A DNA stretch of 64,000 nt from Neoceratodus forsteri (GCA_016271365.2 CM057451.1:366007501-366071500), one strand, 5' to 3'. Positions 34,556 to 45,910 are shown, counted from the stretch's first letter. Numbers and translations: made by a program. Notes: generated by a model not told the origin, from the sequence alone.

Positions 34556-34566
34556 AAAGAAGGGGG
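34556..34566 (+). promoter_or_regulatory. Polypurine tract before the 3' LTR
   Basis: AAAGAAGGGGG lies two bases before the TGTGACAG start of the LTR. In LTR elements this tract primes plus-strand synthesis. Confidence 0.7.
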
Positions 34567-34568
34567 TA

Positions 34569-35258
34569 TGTGACAGGGCTGAATAAGGCCCTGTCCCATT
34601 TGTTATGCAGAAAGAGTTGAAATGCAAGGATCTGCTCTATCCTCTCCTTTTCTGTCTCTTGTCTGGCTGGTTGCGCAACCAAATGTTCTTGTGAGACCTA
34701 GGAACTGATCACTGTGATGGCCTCGCGATTCTCTGCCTCTTGCTATCTCTCTGCCTTCATTTGCTGTTTCCGTATTTTCTTCCCCCTTGCGTATCTGCAG
34801 TTATAACAATATATGTGAATCCGTAAGTGATACTGTGATCCCTTTGTTTGAAACTGTATATAGTTATACTGTTGAAATGATAGCAAAAAGCTATTTGGAA
34901 TTTAGGGGGTTAACCTGAGATGCAGTTTGAGCTCCTCTCAGGCTTGTTTGCAAACTCTTTTGCAGAGCTGTCAGCAGGAGACCAGCTTGGGACCCTGTCC
35001 TAGTTGCAAGCCAGGTCTGCTAAGAAACTGATGAACATTTTGTGAAAAACAGGATATTTTTTAATGAGTTCCCAGGCAAAGACTTTTAAAAAGAGCAGCA
35101 ATATTTTTGCTGGAGAGACTGAAACTTGGAATTAGAGCTACCCTCAGATGAAGAATTGTTTTCTCTGTTTGTACTACCTTTGTAAATAGTTATACTGAAC
35201 AATTTTTGTTTACTTTCTGTTACTGATTATAATAAAAAAGCTACTTGCTAATTTTACA
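34569..35258 (+). repeat. Gmr1-like 3' LTR
   Basis: It starts TGTGACAGGGC directly after the polypurine tract. A perfect 8-bp stem (GACAGGGC/GCCCTGTC) lies at the left edge. An AATAAA signal sits near 35231. The end is placed at ACA (35258) by analogy with TG...CA termini and is uncertain by some tens of bases. Confidence 0.62.
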
Positions 35259-35264
35259 ATTGCT

Positions 35265-35674
35265 CCTGGTTTTCCTATGCTTCCTGACCTGTGCCTCGAA
35301 GACGCACTGGACTCTCAGATGCCTCAGCGTTGTGAGGTCCAGGAGAACTCTGTACTTCCACGGAACCAGAGGTCCCGGGAAGAGGCCCGGGGAAAGGCCT
35401 AAAGACCTGTATTTGGATAAATGTGTGCAACGCCTTCCTCTAAAGATGGGGATCGGGTGACCCAACCTCAACACATGGTACTTGAGAGTATCGTGGTCCA
35501 TGAAGAAGCAGGCATCACATGTATCCATGACATGCTCTGCTCCAAGACAGGCTGCTCAAGTCTGATGCAGGTCCAGAATAGCCATTGGTTTCCCAAATGG
35601 ACAGTGACACAGAACTGGTGGCTGTTGGACTCTGCCTGATGATTTTGTCTCTTTCTTATTGGACTTCAGCATTG
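35265..35674 (-). pseudogene. Copy J gag N-terminus (fragment)
   Basis: The start at 35674 (Met-Leu-Lys-Ser-Asn-Lys-Lys) is followed by Cys-His-Cys-Pro-Phe-Gly-Lys at the finger position. A stop follows, then Met-Asp-Thr-Cys-Asp-Ala-Cys-Phe-Phe-Met-Asp, equivalent to Met-Asp-Ser-Cys-Asp-Ala-Tyr-Phe-Ser-Met-Asp of copy E. The finger is damaged. Downstream gag is absent. Confidence 0.7.
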
Positions 35675-35841
35675 TGGTAAAGTAATAAATACAAGCAATA
35701 CTGCAAAAAAGGAAAAATAGTGACACAGGTAGAAAAGTGGTGAGCAAGGTGGAGATCAAGTGGAATCTGTGATGATACTATAGGCAGGGAAAAATGGTAA
35801 GACTAGGTGGGCCGGACGGTCCTTTTCTGCCAAGAACAGAA
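35265..35841 (-). mobile_element. DIRS-like copy J, gag start and part of leader
   Basis: This is a fragment of a DIRS element of the C/E/F gag type, split by copy E. Its 5' end reappears at 45911-46097. The distance from the gag start to the right end, without E, is 168 + 187 = 355 bp, which fits the 371 bp of E and 385 bp of C. The body downstream of the finger is missing, replaced by the Gmr1-like LTR. Confidence 0.65.
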
Positions 35842-36053
35842 ATGAAATGCATTACCTACCGTAATTCTGATCTTTCTGTGTATCTTCACCATTCATCACA
35901 GATGGGTACTGGCGGAGGTCAGGACCCAGCAATTTTTAAAAGGGAAGGCGGAGCTGACACACCATCGGTGTCAGCCTCGAGGTCATGCATTCGGGCGCGG
36001 GCGCCGGAGGTTGGCTGTTAGGTTGCGTTTGACCCGCCTTGCCTACCAGTTCT
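35842..36053 (-). repeat. Copy E left inverted terminal repeat
   Basis: ATTACCTACCGTAATTC at the edge, then TCTTCACCATTCATCACAG. It is complementary to 45745-45910. Confidence 0.85.
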
Positions 36054-36710
36054 GGAGTCAGCCGAAGATTAAGAGGAAGGGATGGAGGGTGGGACAAGAG
36101 AGTCCAAGGGACAGAAAAAGGAAAGGATAACTGAACTAAAAGGAGAAATAACGACTGAGAGGACAGCAAAGAAGAGATGAGACTAAGGGGATTGGGTAGG
36201 GGCCCCAATCTCTGGATGCGGAAGAAGGGAGGGTAGGGAGGGAGGGGAGAGAATTTAGAAGAGAGTGAGAGGTATCAAGGTATCCGAGTCCCTTGTCCGT
36301 CACCAGATTGTATACGAACTGCAAGGAGTAGCAAAGCTCTCTGCCAGAATTCAAGGCACAGAATAACTGGCAAATACCCCAGACGCAGAGTCAGCTATTC
36401 TGGAGGAAGGACAGGGTACAGGGATTTAGTACTCTCTCAGGAAAAATGTTTAGTGAAAAAAGGGATTTTTTTTTTTAAGACAGTTGGATGGAAACCAGAA
36501 GGAGAACAGGAGGAGGGCAACCACCAACTCCCACCCCATCGGGGTGGAGACATGTAGTAGAGAAGGAGTGCCGCTCGAGCTGTATCCTTTAAGGAGAATA
36601 TCCCCTGTGTGTCCCTACTACACCCTCCTAAAGAGGAGGAGGGCCACAGTGAGGGAGGGACCCAGAGACTGAGGCCCCAGGGGATGGTGGGTGGGGTTGT
36701 GATGAATGGT
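36054..36710 (-). other. Copy E segment between terminal repeat and ICR, no gene
   Basis: 657 bp of purine-rich 3' untranslated sequence. No coding motif seen. Confidence 0.55.
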
Positions 36711-36795
36711 GAAGATACACAGAAAGATCAAAATTACAGTAGGTACATAATTTTCATATCTTATCTGTTCAGTCTTCACCATTCATCACAGATGG
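36711..36795 (-). repeat. Copy E ICR
   Basis: GATGAATGGTGAAGATACAC on one side and ATCTTATCTGTTCAGTCTTC on the other meet at TTTTCAT|ATCTT. Each half complements one end of E. Confidence 0.9.
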
Positions 36796-36853
36796 GTGAG
36801 TACTAAGCCTCAACGAGGGGTTGTTTCAATACACCCTTAAGGGACAGGGTCCC

Positions 36854-39771
36854 TTAGCCCTCAGTGGGTGACACACTAAGGGGACCTTCAGGGCCTGGGA
36901 GGCCCGAGAGTGGGGGAGAGAGACGGGTCCCCTGGAGGGGAAGGAAGCTGCCCCAACAAGCGCCATCTCGCATCACGGAAGAAAAGGTAGGTTCCTGGTG
37001 GGCGGAGCAAATCACCCTACACCGGGCCAAGGGTGACAACCGGGAGAGACGTAGCCATGCCGATCTCCTAGTGCAGATCGCTGTCCCTACGACCCTGGTA
37101 GCTACCTCATTGGTGTCGTAAGATGCCCTCGCTTGGTGCCTTGCTAGCTCCAGGCCAGGTGCAGAGAGCGCGATGGCTTGTCTGGTTTGCTCCAAGTCAG
37201 GCAAAGTAGCTAGGATCTGACCTAGCCTGGACCACAAGAACCTGCTGTAGGCTGCAAAGTGGGCCTGGTGAGCAGAAATAGAAAGGAGCAACCGTGCCGA
37301 GTAGAAGGTCCTCCTCCCCCAAAAATCAAAATCCGAGGAGTCTTGATCTGGGGGCCGGTCATGGTGGAGGGTGCGAAGCCCATCAGGAGTGTCCAGATGC
37401 GTCAAGCCAGACTGCGGATGAGGCGTGGAACCTGGAGACTCCGGGGGAGTGCAATACCTCTGGCTGAGGTCCCTAGGGGCAGGAACTCCGGAGAAGGGCC
37501 TCTGCTAGAAACGCAAGGATGCCTCCCGAAAGGGAGCAGGCCAGGGCGGCACCACAAGGCTGGCCTCGCCAAAATCGACTAGAAAGGATTGCGCCGCATG
37601 CTCAGGATTGCTGACAGTAGAGGGTGAAAGGTGCAAGTCCTCCAACATCCTCATGAGGAAACGCTGATACTCCGAGAGATCAGCAGCCGGAGAGATGTGG
37701 ACAGAAGGTTCCTCTCCCCCAGAAGAAGGGGATGAGGAGCTGGAGGTCACCATATGTTCAGAGGGTGGCTGCATGGGGGGAGATTGATAAACCTGGCTAT
37801 CTATAGCTCTAACATAAGCAGGGAACCGGGCAGCCACCGCTCTGAACTGCTCCCAGGTGAGAGGGCCGCTAGGACCAAGAACGCCTGGGAACGCAGGTGA
37901 ATGTGGCAGAGGGATAGGGGCAGAGCTGAGAAAAGAAGTCGGCTGACCTCCGACAGGGCTAGGGAGCTGACCTTGAGCACCCGAGGAGGGTGCCCCGGAA
38001 GACTCCACAGCCGACAGCTGTACAACCACATTGGTACTGCCTTGGCTGTGCCCAGAAGAATCCCCCCAGTGAGGCGACCGGGGCCATAAAAGTCCAGAAG
38101 GACGGTCCCCTTCCTCAAAAGAATGGGACTCCCTCAAGGAACCCAAGGGGGAAGGGTGGAAATCCGCACTTCGGCTCTGTCCAGGGCCCAAGTGGACCCC
38201 AGAAAAGGGCCAACGCGCCGACCCCACACCCCTCGACCCCTCAGAGTCCCAGAGAGTCCTCCTCCTTGAGAGGGCCAGCCTAGGCAGCTGGCATCTCTGG
38301 GCAGCCCCCGAAGTGGAGACCCAGGGAACAGTACCCTCCCCTCCTGAAGGTTTCTTGATGGGCCCCAAAGTTGGGCGATCGAGACACACCACTGGAGGGG
38401 GTACCACCACCGAGGGGTCGATGAAACCCCCAAGACCAGGTTGCAGAGCTATGGTGGCTCGCACCACTGCCTGCTGGTCAGCACCACTGACCCTAGTCTC
38501 AGGGGCCACCTGACTCTCCTCAGTAGGGGGCTGGGTCCGACTCGTCGATGAGACCACGGTGTTGCCCTCCTCCGCAGTCAACCCCCAAGGGTGTGACTGC
38601 TCGTCTGACTTAGAGCTCGACTCAGACTCCGAAGAGGTAGAGTCCAAAGCTCTGAGCCAAACAATAAGAGGGCGGGCGGAACCAACCTTGCCAGCCGGCC
38701 CGGCAGCCAGAGTTGTGGCCGAGTCGGCACCCGTGCCCTCCGCAACCCCGCGAGCGGGACCTGCAGGAGGCACCGGGGCAGCTCGAGCCAAAGGTCCAGA
38801 GCCAGGGCCAGACGCAGCCCCGTCGAGTCCACCAGCACCGGGGACGGTACCAGGGACAGGGACGGCACCGACAGCAGCCCCAGCAGCATCCTCAGCGCTG
38901 ACAATGACACCGCCGCCCCATGGCACTGCAAGCGGCACTCAGGGGCGGCGTACCGACGATGGCCCCGGCGGCAGACCTGGCGCCAACACGGCACCGACTG
39001 GTCTCTCTGCGCTGCAAACAGCGCTGAGAGACATGGACGGTGCCCAGGATGGCACCAACAGCCGGCTGCGTCTCTACGGTGCCGAGCGCCACGGAGGCAC
39101 GGCGCCAGATCCAACTCGGTGTGAGGTCAGCCCGAGGCAGACACAGCAAAGGAGGATGCTGGATCTCAGTCCCACGCACCGCTAGTGCCATTGGCGCCAG
39201 GAACGCATCAATAGGGCTCCACGGCGCCGAAGCGCCGAGTCGGCGCCAACGATGGCGCCAAGAGGGCCTATGGCACAGCAAACGGCGCCGATCGACAGCG
39301 CCAACCCGGCCTTCCGAGACGCTGGAGCGACACCAGGGGAGCTTCACACCGGACGGGTGATTGCCGTGGGCGGGCGCTTCCGCCCGCTTCCTGGGAGGAA
39401 GCGGAACGGCCTCCTGCGCCGCTGGAAGGAGCTCGGGCGATGGCCAAGCTACAAGTAGCCGTGGCCCCTCCTCCTCGGTCTGTACAGAACTGGGAGGGGA
39501 CCGGAGGGTTGCCGAGAGAGCGCGAAGGTCCACGAAAAGGAACCCTACCCCCGAAAGTCGGCGGAGCTCGCCCCACTTTCAACTCACGCTGTTCGAGGAC
39601 CCGGCGGTCCATGGAGAAGTAGGCGTCGCACGAGTCCATGTTGTGAAGCAAGCCAAGACACGCAAGACACTGGTAGTGCTGATCGGTGACGGAAAACTTT
39701 CCGCCGCACGGGCACCGACGCATGGGGGGCCGACCCGTCTTCGAAGACTTTTTGCCCTCCGACCAAGACAT
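36854..39771 (-). pseudogene. Copy E gag (best-preserved gag-only protein)
   Basis: The start at 39771 reads Met-Ser-Trp-Ser-Glu-Gly. A clean finger follows at about residues 20-45: Cys-Pro-Cys-Gly, Asp-Gln-His, Cys-Leu-Ala-Cys-Leu-Gly and His-Asn-Met-Asp-Ser-Cys. The central region is very Pro/Ala/Gly/Ser-rich. One open frame of 477 codons spans 38938-37505 and includes Tyr-Gln-Arg-Phe-Leu-Met-Arg-Met-Leu-Glu-Asp. The C-terminal helical domain at 37405-36854 has Asp-Thr-Asn-Glu-Val and Arg-Arg-Ser-Ala-Trp-Leu-Arg. Only a few frameshifts separate these pieces, which suggests gag was kept under selection until recently. Confidence 0.78.
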
Positions 39772-39791
39772 GACCTATGGAGAAAAAAAAA

Positions 39792-40018
39792 ATGAAAATT
39801 ACGTACCTACCGTAATTCTTGATCTTCTTCGACGAGTCTCCACCACTCATTCACACTAGTGGGATCTGCGCCGGAGGCACTAGGACCCATCGGGAGCAAA
39901 CTTTTTGCTGGAGGGTCGGCGCGAGAGATGGCGCCGCGAGGCATGGCGCCGCGAGCAGTGGCTCGCGCGGTAATGACCATCTTGGCGACGACCCTCCAAC
40001 CGCCTCAGTACCTTTTTT
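39792..40018 (-). repeat. Copy G left inverted terminal repeat
   Basis: ATGAAAATTACGTACCTACC then GTAATTCTTGATCTTC. Complementary to 45362-45560 over about 200 bp. Confidence 0.9.
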
Positions 40019-40188
40019 ACCAAGGAGGTGCAGCGCAACTAACGTAAAGAGTAAACCTAACCTTACAAAACGGACATAAGATAGTCCGGACGACCCGTGT
40101 AAGAAGGGTCAGCAAAGAAGTCTTCACGCCTAAAGATTTGAGGAGGAAGACCAACACAGCGGTGAGCTCGGAGATGGAGAGGGTAGCG

Positions 40189-40292
40189 ATGAGTGGTGGA
40201 GACTCATCCAAGAAGATCAAGAATTACGGTAGGTAATGCACTTTCATATCTTCCTGGACATAAGTCTCCACCACTCATTCACACTAGTGGGA
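40189..40292 (-). repeat. Copy G ICR
   Basis: ATGAGTGGTGGAGACTCATC on one side, GTCTCCACCACTCATTCAC on the other, joined at CTTTCAT|ATCTTCC. Confidence 0.9.
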
Positions 40293-40348
40293 GAGTACCA
40301 AGCTGATAATCCCCCAAAAGGGCGGCAGGGGAGCTAGAGCTCACACGC

Positions 40349-41704
40349 TTAGGACAGAAGTCCATTAAGGATAGTTCTGTCGAAGGCGGAATGACGCCTG
40401 GCATGAACATCCAGTGCATAATGCTTAACGAAGGTATGCACTGAGCTCCAGGTGGCGGCATTGCAGATATCTGCAATTGGAACATTGCGAATTTCCGCTA
40501 GGGATGCCGCGACCGCCCTAGTAGAGTGAGCGTACACTCTACCTTCCAATTTAACCTGTGCCATGGAATAGCAATGTCAAGACATGCCACTAACCATGAT
40601 GAGATGCATCTGATAGCGACAGGCTGACCCAGCCGGTCTCGCTGAAGGAAACAAACAATTGCTGAGTCCCGAAAATTTTGGTTCTATCTAAGTAGAACTG
40701 CAAGGCTTCTTAACATCCAAGGAATGAAGAGACCGCTCTCCTTCTTTTGGAAGTTCAAGTAAAGGGAAGCACCAGAGGTTGGTTTAGATGGAATTCTGAC
40801 ACAACCTTTGGGAAGAAATTTAGGATGAGTACTAAGAACTACTTTGTCCTTATGGAACACAGTATACGGAGGGTTCGTAACCAGGGCATGTATCTCAGAG
40901 ACCCTATGGCTGAGGTAATGGCCACTAGGAAGGATGTCTTCCAGGTAAGAAATTTTAGCTCACAGGTAGCTAGGGTTCGAAAGGCTTGAAAGTGAGCATG
41001 TCAAGCACAAGGTTAATGTCCCAGGCTGCACCGACGCCTAACAGGGGTCTGGTATGCAGAATTCCTTTAAGAAATCTCTTTACCATAGGTAACTGAGCCA
41101 GAGATAAGGAAGAAACCGCTCATGGAACGCCTAAATGGCACTAAGGTGAACTTTAACCGTGGAGTACTGGAGACCTGAGTTTGATAGGTCCAAAAGGTAC
41201 TCCAGAAGCTTGTCTGGAGGACAGGAAAGGGATTCCAAGAGGACTTTGCACACCAGAGAGAAAAGCTGCTTCCACTTAGAAGTTTAAGTTTTCGGGTAGC
41301 TGGCTTCCGAAAGCAGCCAGAAGGACGCCTGAGACTCTACGAGAGACGCGAACCGTTCACTTTACCTCTTCAGGAGCCAAGCATGAAGGTGAAGTGACCT
41401 CAGGTTGGGATGGACCAACGAACCCTGAGTCAAAAGATTGATTTGTAAGGGAAGTGGTCTCGGAGAGGCTGCCGACATACTGTTGAGTAGAGGAAACCAT
41501 AGTTGCCGAGGCCAGGAGGGAGCAATGAGAATCATCTTGGTCCCCTGAGACTCGAACTTGAGGAGAACTCTCTGAATTAAAGGAAGTGGTGGAAAGGCGT
41601 AAGAAAGCGCTTTGTCCACCAGAGCCTGAATGATCCTGACAGAAAATGCCAGGCCCTGGATTTCTGGAGCAGAAGAGAGGCAGTTTTGCTGAGTGGGGAT
41701 GCAA
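40349..41704 (-). pseudogene. Copy G tyrosine recombinase (broken)
   Basis: The N-terminal piece (41704-41357) overlaps the end of pol. The middle of the gene has no long frame. The C-terminal piece (40564-40349) keeps His-Ser-Thr-Arg and Lys-His-Tyr-Ala-Leu-Asp, i.e. the catalytic His, second Arg and Tyr. Many small deletions lie between 40570 and 41350. Confidence 0.82.
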
Positions 41705-43270
41705 AAGGTCCAGGTCTGAGTCCCCACTCTTCTAACAGTGACCGAAGCCACGGCTGGGTCGAGAGACCACTCGTGAGGGTCTGCCTCCGTCCTGCTGAGG
41801 TGATCTGCTAAGTCGTTTTGTACACCCGGCAGATATACCGCTTGAATTAGAGACTTGTGCTCCAAGCACCACTCCCACACTCTCATTGCTTCCCTGCAAA
41901 GGGGATAAGAGTGAGCACCGCCTTGCTTGTTGATGTAATACATCACAGCTTTGTTGTCCATTTGAAGGAGAATGTTCTTGTGACAAAGAACATCCTTCAA
42001 CGCTCGGATCGCATAGAGGACCGCTCTCATCTCCAGAACATTTATGTGGAGCTGAGTTTCGAGCTGAGTCCATACACCTTGAGTGTGGAGAGAGAGACGG
42101 TGAGCTCCCATCCCATTAGCGTACGCCTGTGGTGATAGAGATCTGATGATCCAGAGGAGCAAAGGGAATCCTTTCAGGAGATTGTTTCTGAGACCACAAG
42201 GTGAGAGACCTTCAGAGGGGCTCCGCCACCTTGATGGGATAAGACTGGGGTGAGAGGTCGGTGACCACTGAGCGGAGAGCATCCATTGGGTGGTCCTCAT
42301 GTGTAACCGAAGCTAGGGGTACAGTGAACACTGAGGACGCCATGAGACCCAACATACGTTGCATCGAGAGAGCTGTGACCGATCGGTTCTCCCCGATGTA
42401 ACGGGCCATCTGAAGGATGTCGAGTCTTCTGTCCTCTGGAAGGAAAGCCTTCGCAGAAGAGGTGTCCAGAAGAGTCCCTATGAAAAGGAGCCTCTGGGAG
42501 GGCTGCAGTTGTGACTTCTTCAGATTTAGCAGAACTCCCATGGACGTAAGAAGGCGAGAGGCCATTTGAACGGCTTCCAGAGTCCCTTGGCTGGAAGGAC
42601 TCGCTAGGAGCCAATCGTCTAGGTAGGGAAACACTCGGAGTCCGAGCTTCCTGAGATGCGCTGCGAGAACTGCACAACACTTTGTAAAAACCCGCGGCGC
42701 CGAGGATAGCCCAAAAGGCAGGACTCTGAACTGATAATGCTGACCCAGAGCTACAAACCTCAGGAATTTGGCATGGGTCGGTGGATGGGGATATGCTGGT
42801 AAGCCGCCCCGGAATCCAGGGAGGCCAGCCAGTCGGTGTTGATGCAGCAAAGGTAACAGGGTACCTAGGAAATCATTTTGAATTTCTCCTGGGGAGGAAT
42901 TTGTTCAACTTTCTGAGGTCTAGAATGGGGCGATCCTCAGATTTCTTTGGAACCAGAAGTAATGGGAGTAGAACCCTGTGTTTCGCTGATGCGGGGCACC
43001 AGTTCTATTGCCCTGTTGTTTAGAAGGCCCTGGATCTCGGGCGGTGAGGAGGTCTGATTGAGAGGTCGACAACCTGGGTTGTCGCTTGGGAGGGCAACTG
43101 GGGTTTTCCAAAAGATTGAGAGAATAACCTCGCGAATTATCCGAAGGACCCATTTGTCCCGAGGTTATAGACTTCACTGATTGTAGAAGTACATCAGACG
43201 ACCGCCCACTCGGAGGAGAAAGTTCCATCTCGGCAGTGTGGATGGAACTGGGGCCGGCACTATGGTAGTA
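41362..43270 (-). pseudogene. Copy G pol: RT, RNase H, Dam-like domain (broken)
   Basis: The N-terminal piece is at 43228-42920 and the RT piece at 42850-42212, with Phe-Gly-Leu-Ser-Ser-Ala-Pro-Arg-Val-Phe and intact Tyr-Leu-Asp-Asp-Trp. The RNase H to methyltransferase-like piece (42300-41362) ends in Ala-Trp-Leu-Leu-Lys-Arg. RNase H shows Asn-Val-Leu-Glu-Met-Arg and Leu-Ala-Asp-His-Leu-Ser-Arg. Frameshifts near 42860 and 42250 separate the parts. Confidence 0.87.
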
Positions 43271-43439
43271 GCCGGGGCTTTAGGCCCCTGCATCTCTTCT
43301 GCCGCGCCTTTCTTTGAGGTTGGGCAGGTTGGCTTTATGGAAGCTTCTCTGCCTCTGTCTCGAAGGACAGGCGACTATGAAACTGACGCTGTTTGCCATG
43401 CCCCGTAGAGGGGTAGGCGGGTTCAGCCAACTTAATGGC

Positions 43440-45174
43440 CGACCTAGTCTCTCATGGGCTCTAGGGCTTGCTCTACCTGAGGCCCAAAAAGATAGGAGCC
43501 ATCAAAGGGCAATGCCATTACCTGCTGCTGAGCATCATTCGGAAGCCAGAAGTATGCAGCCAGGAATGGCGCCGAGTACAAATATCCGCGGCTGCTGAAC
43601 GAGAAGCAGTGTCGAAAGCGCCCATGGCGGTTTTTACCTGTTGGTTATTGGACTCAATCCTCTGATAACGGTTAGAAGGAGCTCTGACTTGGAGTCGGAA
43701 TCTGAAGAGCTTCAACCATTCGTTTCATAGAGTGCCACAGGATATACTCATACTGAGAAAATAGCCTTGATAGCTGGCAATACGATACTTAAAGTGGAGG
43801 CAGCAAAGACTCTTCTACCTAATGTATCAATTTTACGAGACTCTTTGTTAATAGGTCGAGCTGTAGTAGCTTGAGGAAGAATGACCTTGTTAGCCTCTGC
43901 CAGGACTACAATAGATCCGCAGAGGCTTGGGATGCCAAATGGGACGATCCTTGGGAGCTGAATATTTTTATCAATGGATTTAGCCACTGAAGGAATAAGA
44001 GCAGGATTATTCCATACCATTTGAGACAGCGCCTCAAGGAGGGTTGAATCGAGGAGTCAAATCGTAGGGATCTCCAAAGCATGAAGATACTGGAGTCTTA
44101 ATATTTTCCCAGGATCGATGTCCGTAGTCTGGAGAGAAAGAGTGGATCTCAGGTTCCTCAACAGAGACTTAAAGGATAGGTCCTCGACCACAGGCTCTGC
44201 AGCGGTGAAGGATCCTGTTTCTCCACTTCATCACCCAACCGAAGGTCTGGGTCAGGCTCAACATCATCTCCTGATAGTCCAGGAAGGACTGCTTTGAACA
44301 GGAAAGGAGGAAAGATAGAGAAGAAGAAGAGCAGATAGAAAGGAGAGTCCCCGAGGCCCCGCCGCCGAGGAGACGAAGGAGTCGAAAACGGCGCCGGAGG
44401 CGAACGGCACCGGAAAGCACTCCGCACCTGCAGCAGCCTCGGCGCGGCAGGGCGGCACTGCTGAGACCCACCGGCACCGCTGGACGGCGCCGTTGAGGGC
44501 CCGCTGGGCGTCGAAAACGTGCCGACAAGCACAGCGGCTTCCCGGGAGGGCCGAGGACACCCCGGAACCTGGTAAGGAAGAGAAGGGAAAACCAGGAGAT
44601 AAGGGCATCGTGTGGCCCCGCGCCGCAGCCATGTCAGGGGGAAACACTGGCACGGAGTCGCTGGCACCAAGGAGGCGCCGCAAGCGACTAGGAAGGTCCA
44701 ACCGCCCTGCCTGACGTCCGGCGAGCCCAAGGCCCGGGCAACCGAGCCAGGTAGAAGAACCAACCTCCGAGCCCATCGCCTCCATAAGAGCGCCCACTGA
44801 TGAAACTGCTCATCTGAGTCCCACCTATAGGCGGGTGGGGTTCGATGTCGAAGACGGCGGAACCGGAAGTTGGCGACTCCAAAGGAGGAGACCGGCAACT
44901 AGGGTACGATAACCGACCGCCGACGCAGAGCGATTGTGAGGGCGACCTCGAAAGTGATGCCTTCTTTTGACCTGTGGGTCAAGAAGAGCTCGAGGTCAAA
45001 CGTGGTGCCGAGAATGCGACCGCTTATTTTTATGCCGGGCGGGGACCGCCCATCCCCCGGCATTGGACTGACCGTTGTCGGAACCCTGCTGAGGAGAAGG
45101 GGCTGACCGGACCCAGCCCGACTGACTGAACACTTTTCATAACAAGTCTCCTACCGGCCACCTGACCTGCTCAT
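43440..45174 (-). pseudogene. Copy G gag (broken)
   Basis: The start at 45174 (Met-Ser-Arg-Ser-Gly) corresponds to that of copy A but is soon followed by a stop. Pieces at 44898-44158, 44020-43748 and 43715-43518 follow. The last two hold the helical domain with Arg-Lys-Ile-Asp-Thr-Leu-Gly and Arg-Arg-His-Ser-Trp-Leu. The middle is Ser/Pro/Arg-rich. Confidence 0.7.
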
Positions 45175-45361
45175 GGTCGATCTGGGCCCAGTAGGCCGAG
45201 ACTTCTTTACTATAAGTTAAATTCTAAAATGTAACAGAAATAGAATAAAATTAAGCGATACTACTATCGAGATAGAATTACAAAAATAAACTGAAAACTA
45301 TGCGCTAGTTTGAAGTTTGACTCCCGACAGGCGTGACGTTGTCACTAGGCGCTTTCGACGG

Positions 45362-45560
45362 TGGGAAAAAGGAACTGAGAGGCGGTTGGAGGGTCGTCGC
45401 CAAGATGGTCATTACGCGAGCACCATCCAGGGCGCCATGCCTCGCGCGCCATCTCGCCCGCCGACCCTCCAGCAAAAAGTTTGCTCCCGATGGGTCCTAG
45501 TGCCTCCGGCGTAGATCCCACTAGTGTGAATGAGTGGTGGAGACTTATGTCCAGGAAGAT
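45362..45560 (-). repeat. Copy G right inverted terminal repeat
   Basis: Ends at GTCCAGGAAGAT. Nearly identical in layout to copy A. Confidence 0.9.
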
Positions 45561-45744
45561 CACCAAAACAGACTCGACGTCGCAGAATTCAAATAAAAAG
45601 GAAAGATCTTACCAGGTGACGTCGAGTGGAGGCACAACACAGAACCGGCAAGCAACCGACGGACTGAAAACGTCGATTTCGAAAGGCTGAAGGCCTAAAA
45701 TTCTTGAGAGAAGCTTCCCACGAGGTGACTTCGATGGCGGGAGA

Positions 45745-45910
45745 CGAAGAACTGGTAGGCAGGTGGAGTCGACACAGCCTAACGGCCAACCCTCGACCGC
45801 CATGCAGTACGTCGGCCTCGAGGGCGGCGCTGATGGTGTGTCGGCTCCGCCTACCCCTTTTTAGTACCAGTACCCATCTGTGATGATTGGTGAAGATTGA
45901 CACATAAGAT
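45745..45910 (-). repeat. Copy E right inverted terminal repeat
   Basis: GTACCCATCTGTGATGATTG then GTGAAGATTGACACATAAGAT. Complementary to 35842-36053. Confidence 0.83.

Larger units (their letters stand above)
32501..35258 (+). mobile_element. Gmr1-like Ty3/gypsy retrotransposon, 5'-truncated, one 3' LTR
   Basis: Order on the plus strand: integrase C-terminal part, RT, RNase H, polypurine tract, LTR. Ordinary Ty3/gypsy elements carry integrase after RNase H. Integrase before RT is the hallmark of the Gmr1 group of deuterostome gypsy elements. The LTR follows RNase H directly and I see no envelope gene. The 5' LTR, gag and protease are missing. Confidence 0.8.
39792..45560 (-). mobile_element. 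DIRS-like retrotransposon, copy G (A-type, about 5.8 kb)
   Basis: Same family and gene order as copy A, with terminal repeats at 39792-40018 and 45362-45560 and an ICR at 40189-40292. Inserted in the leader of copy E. RT motif C is intact, unlike copy A, but single-base gaps break all genes. Confidence 0.92.
35842..45910 (-). mobile_element. Gag-only DIRS-like element, copy E (about 4.3 kb without nested G)
   Basis: Left end at 35842, ICR at 36711-36795, gag at 36854-39771, right end at 45910. Copy G (39792-45560) interrupts its leader 20 bp before the gag start. Without G it is 4300 bp, close to copy C (4368 bp). As in C and F, gag is followed after about 59 bp by the ICR, with no pol or recombinase. 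Confidence 0.87.

Noticed and set aside
32501..35258. Endogenous retrovirus
   Set aside because: Integrase precedes RT and no envelope region lies before the LTR. RT motifs are of gypsy type.
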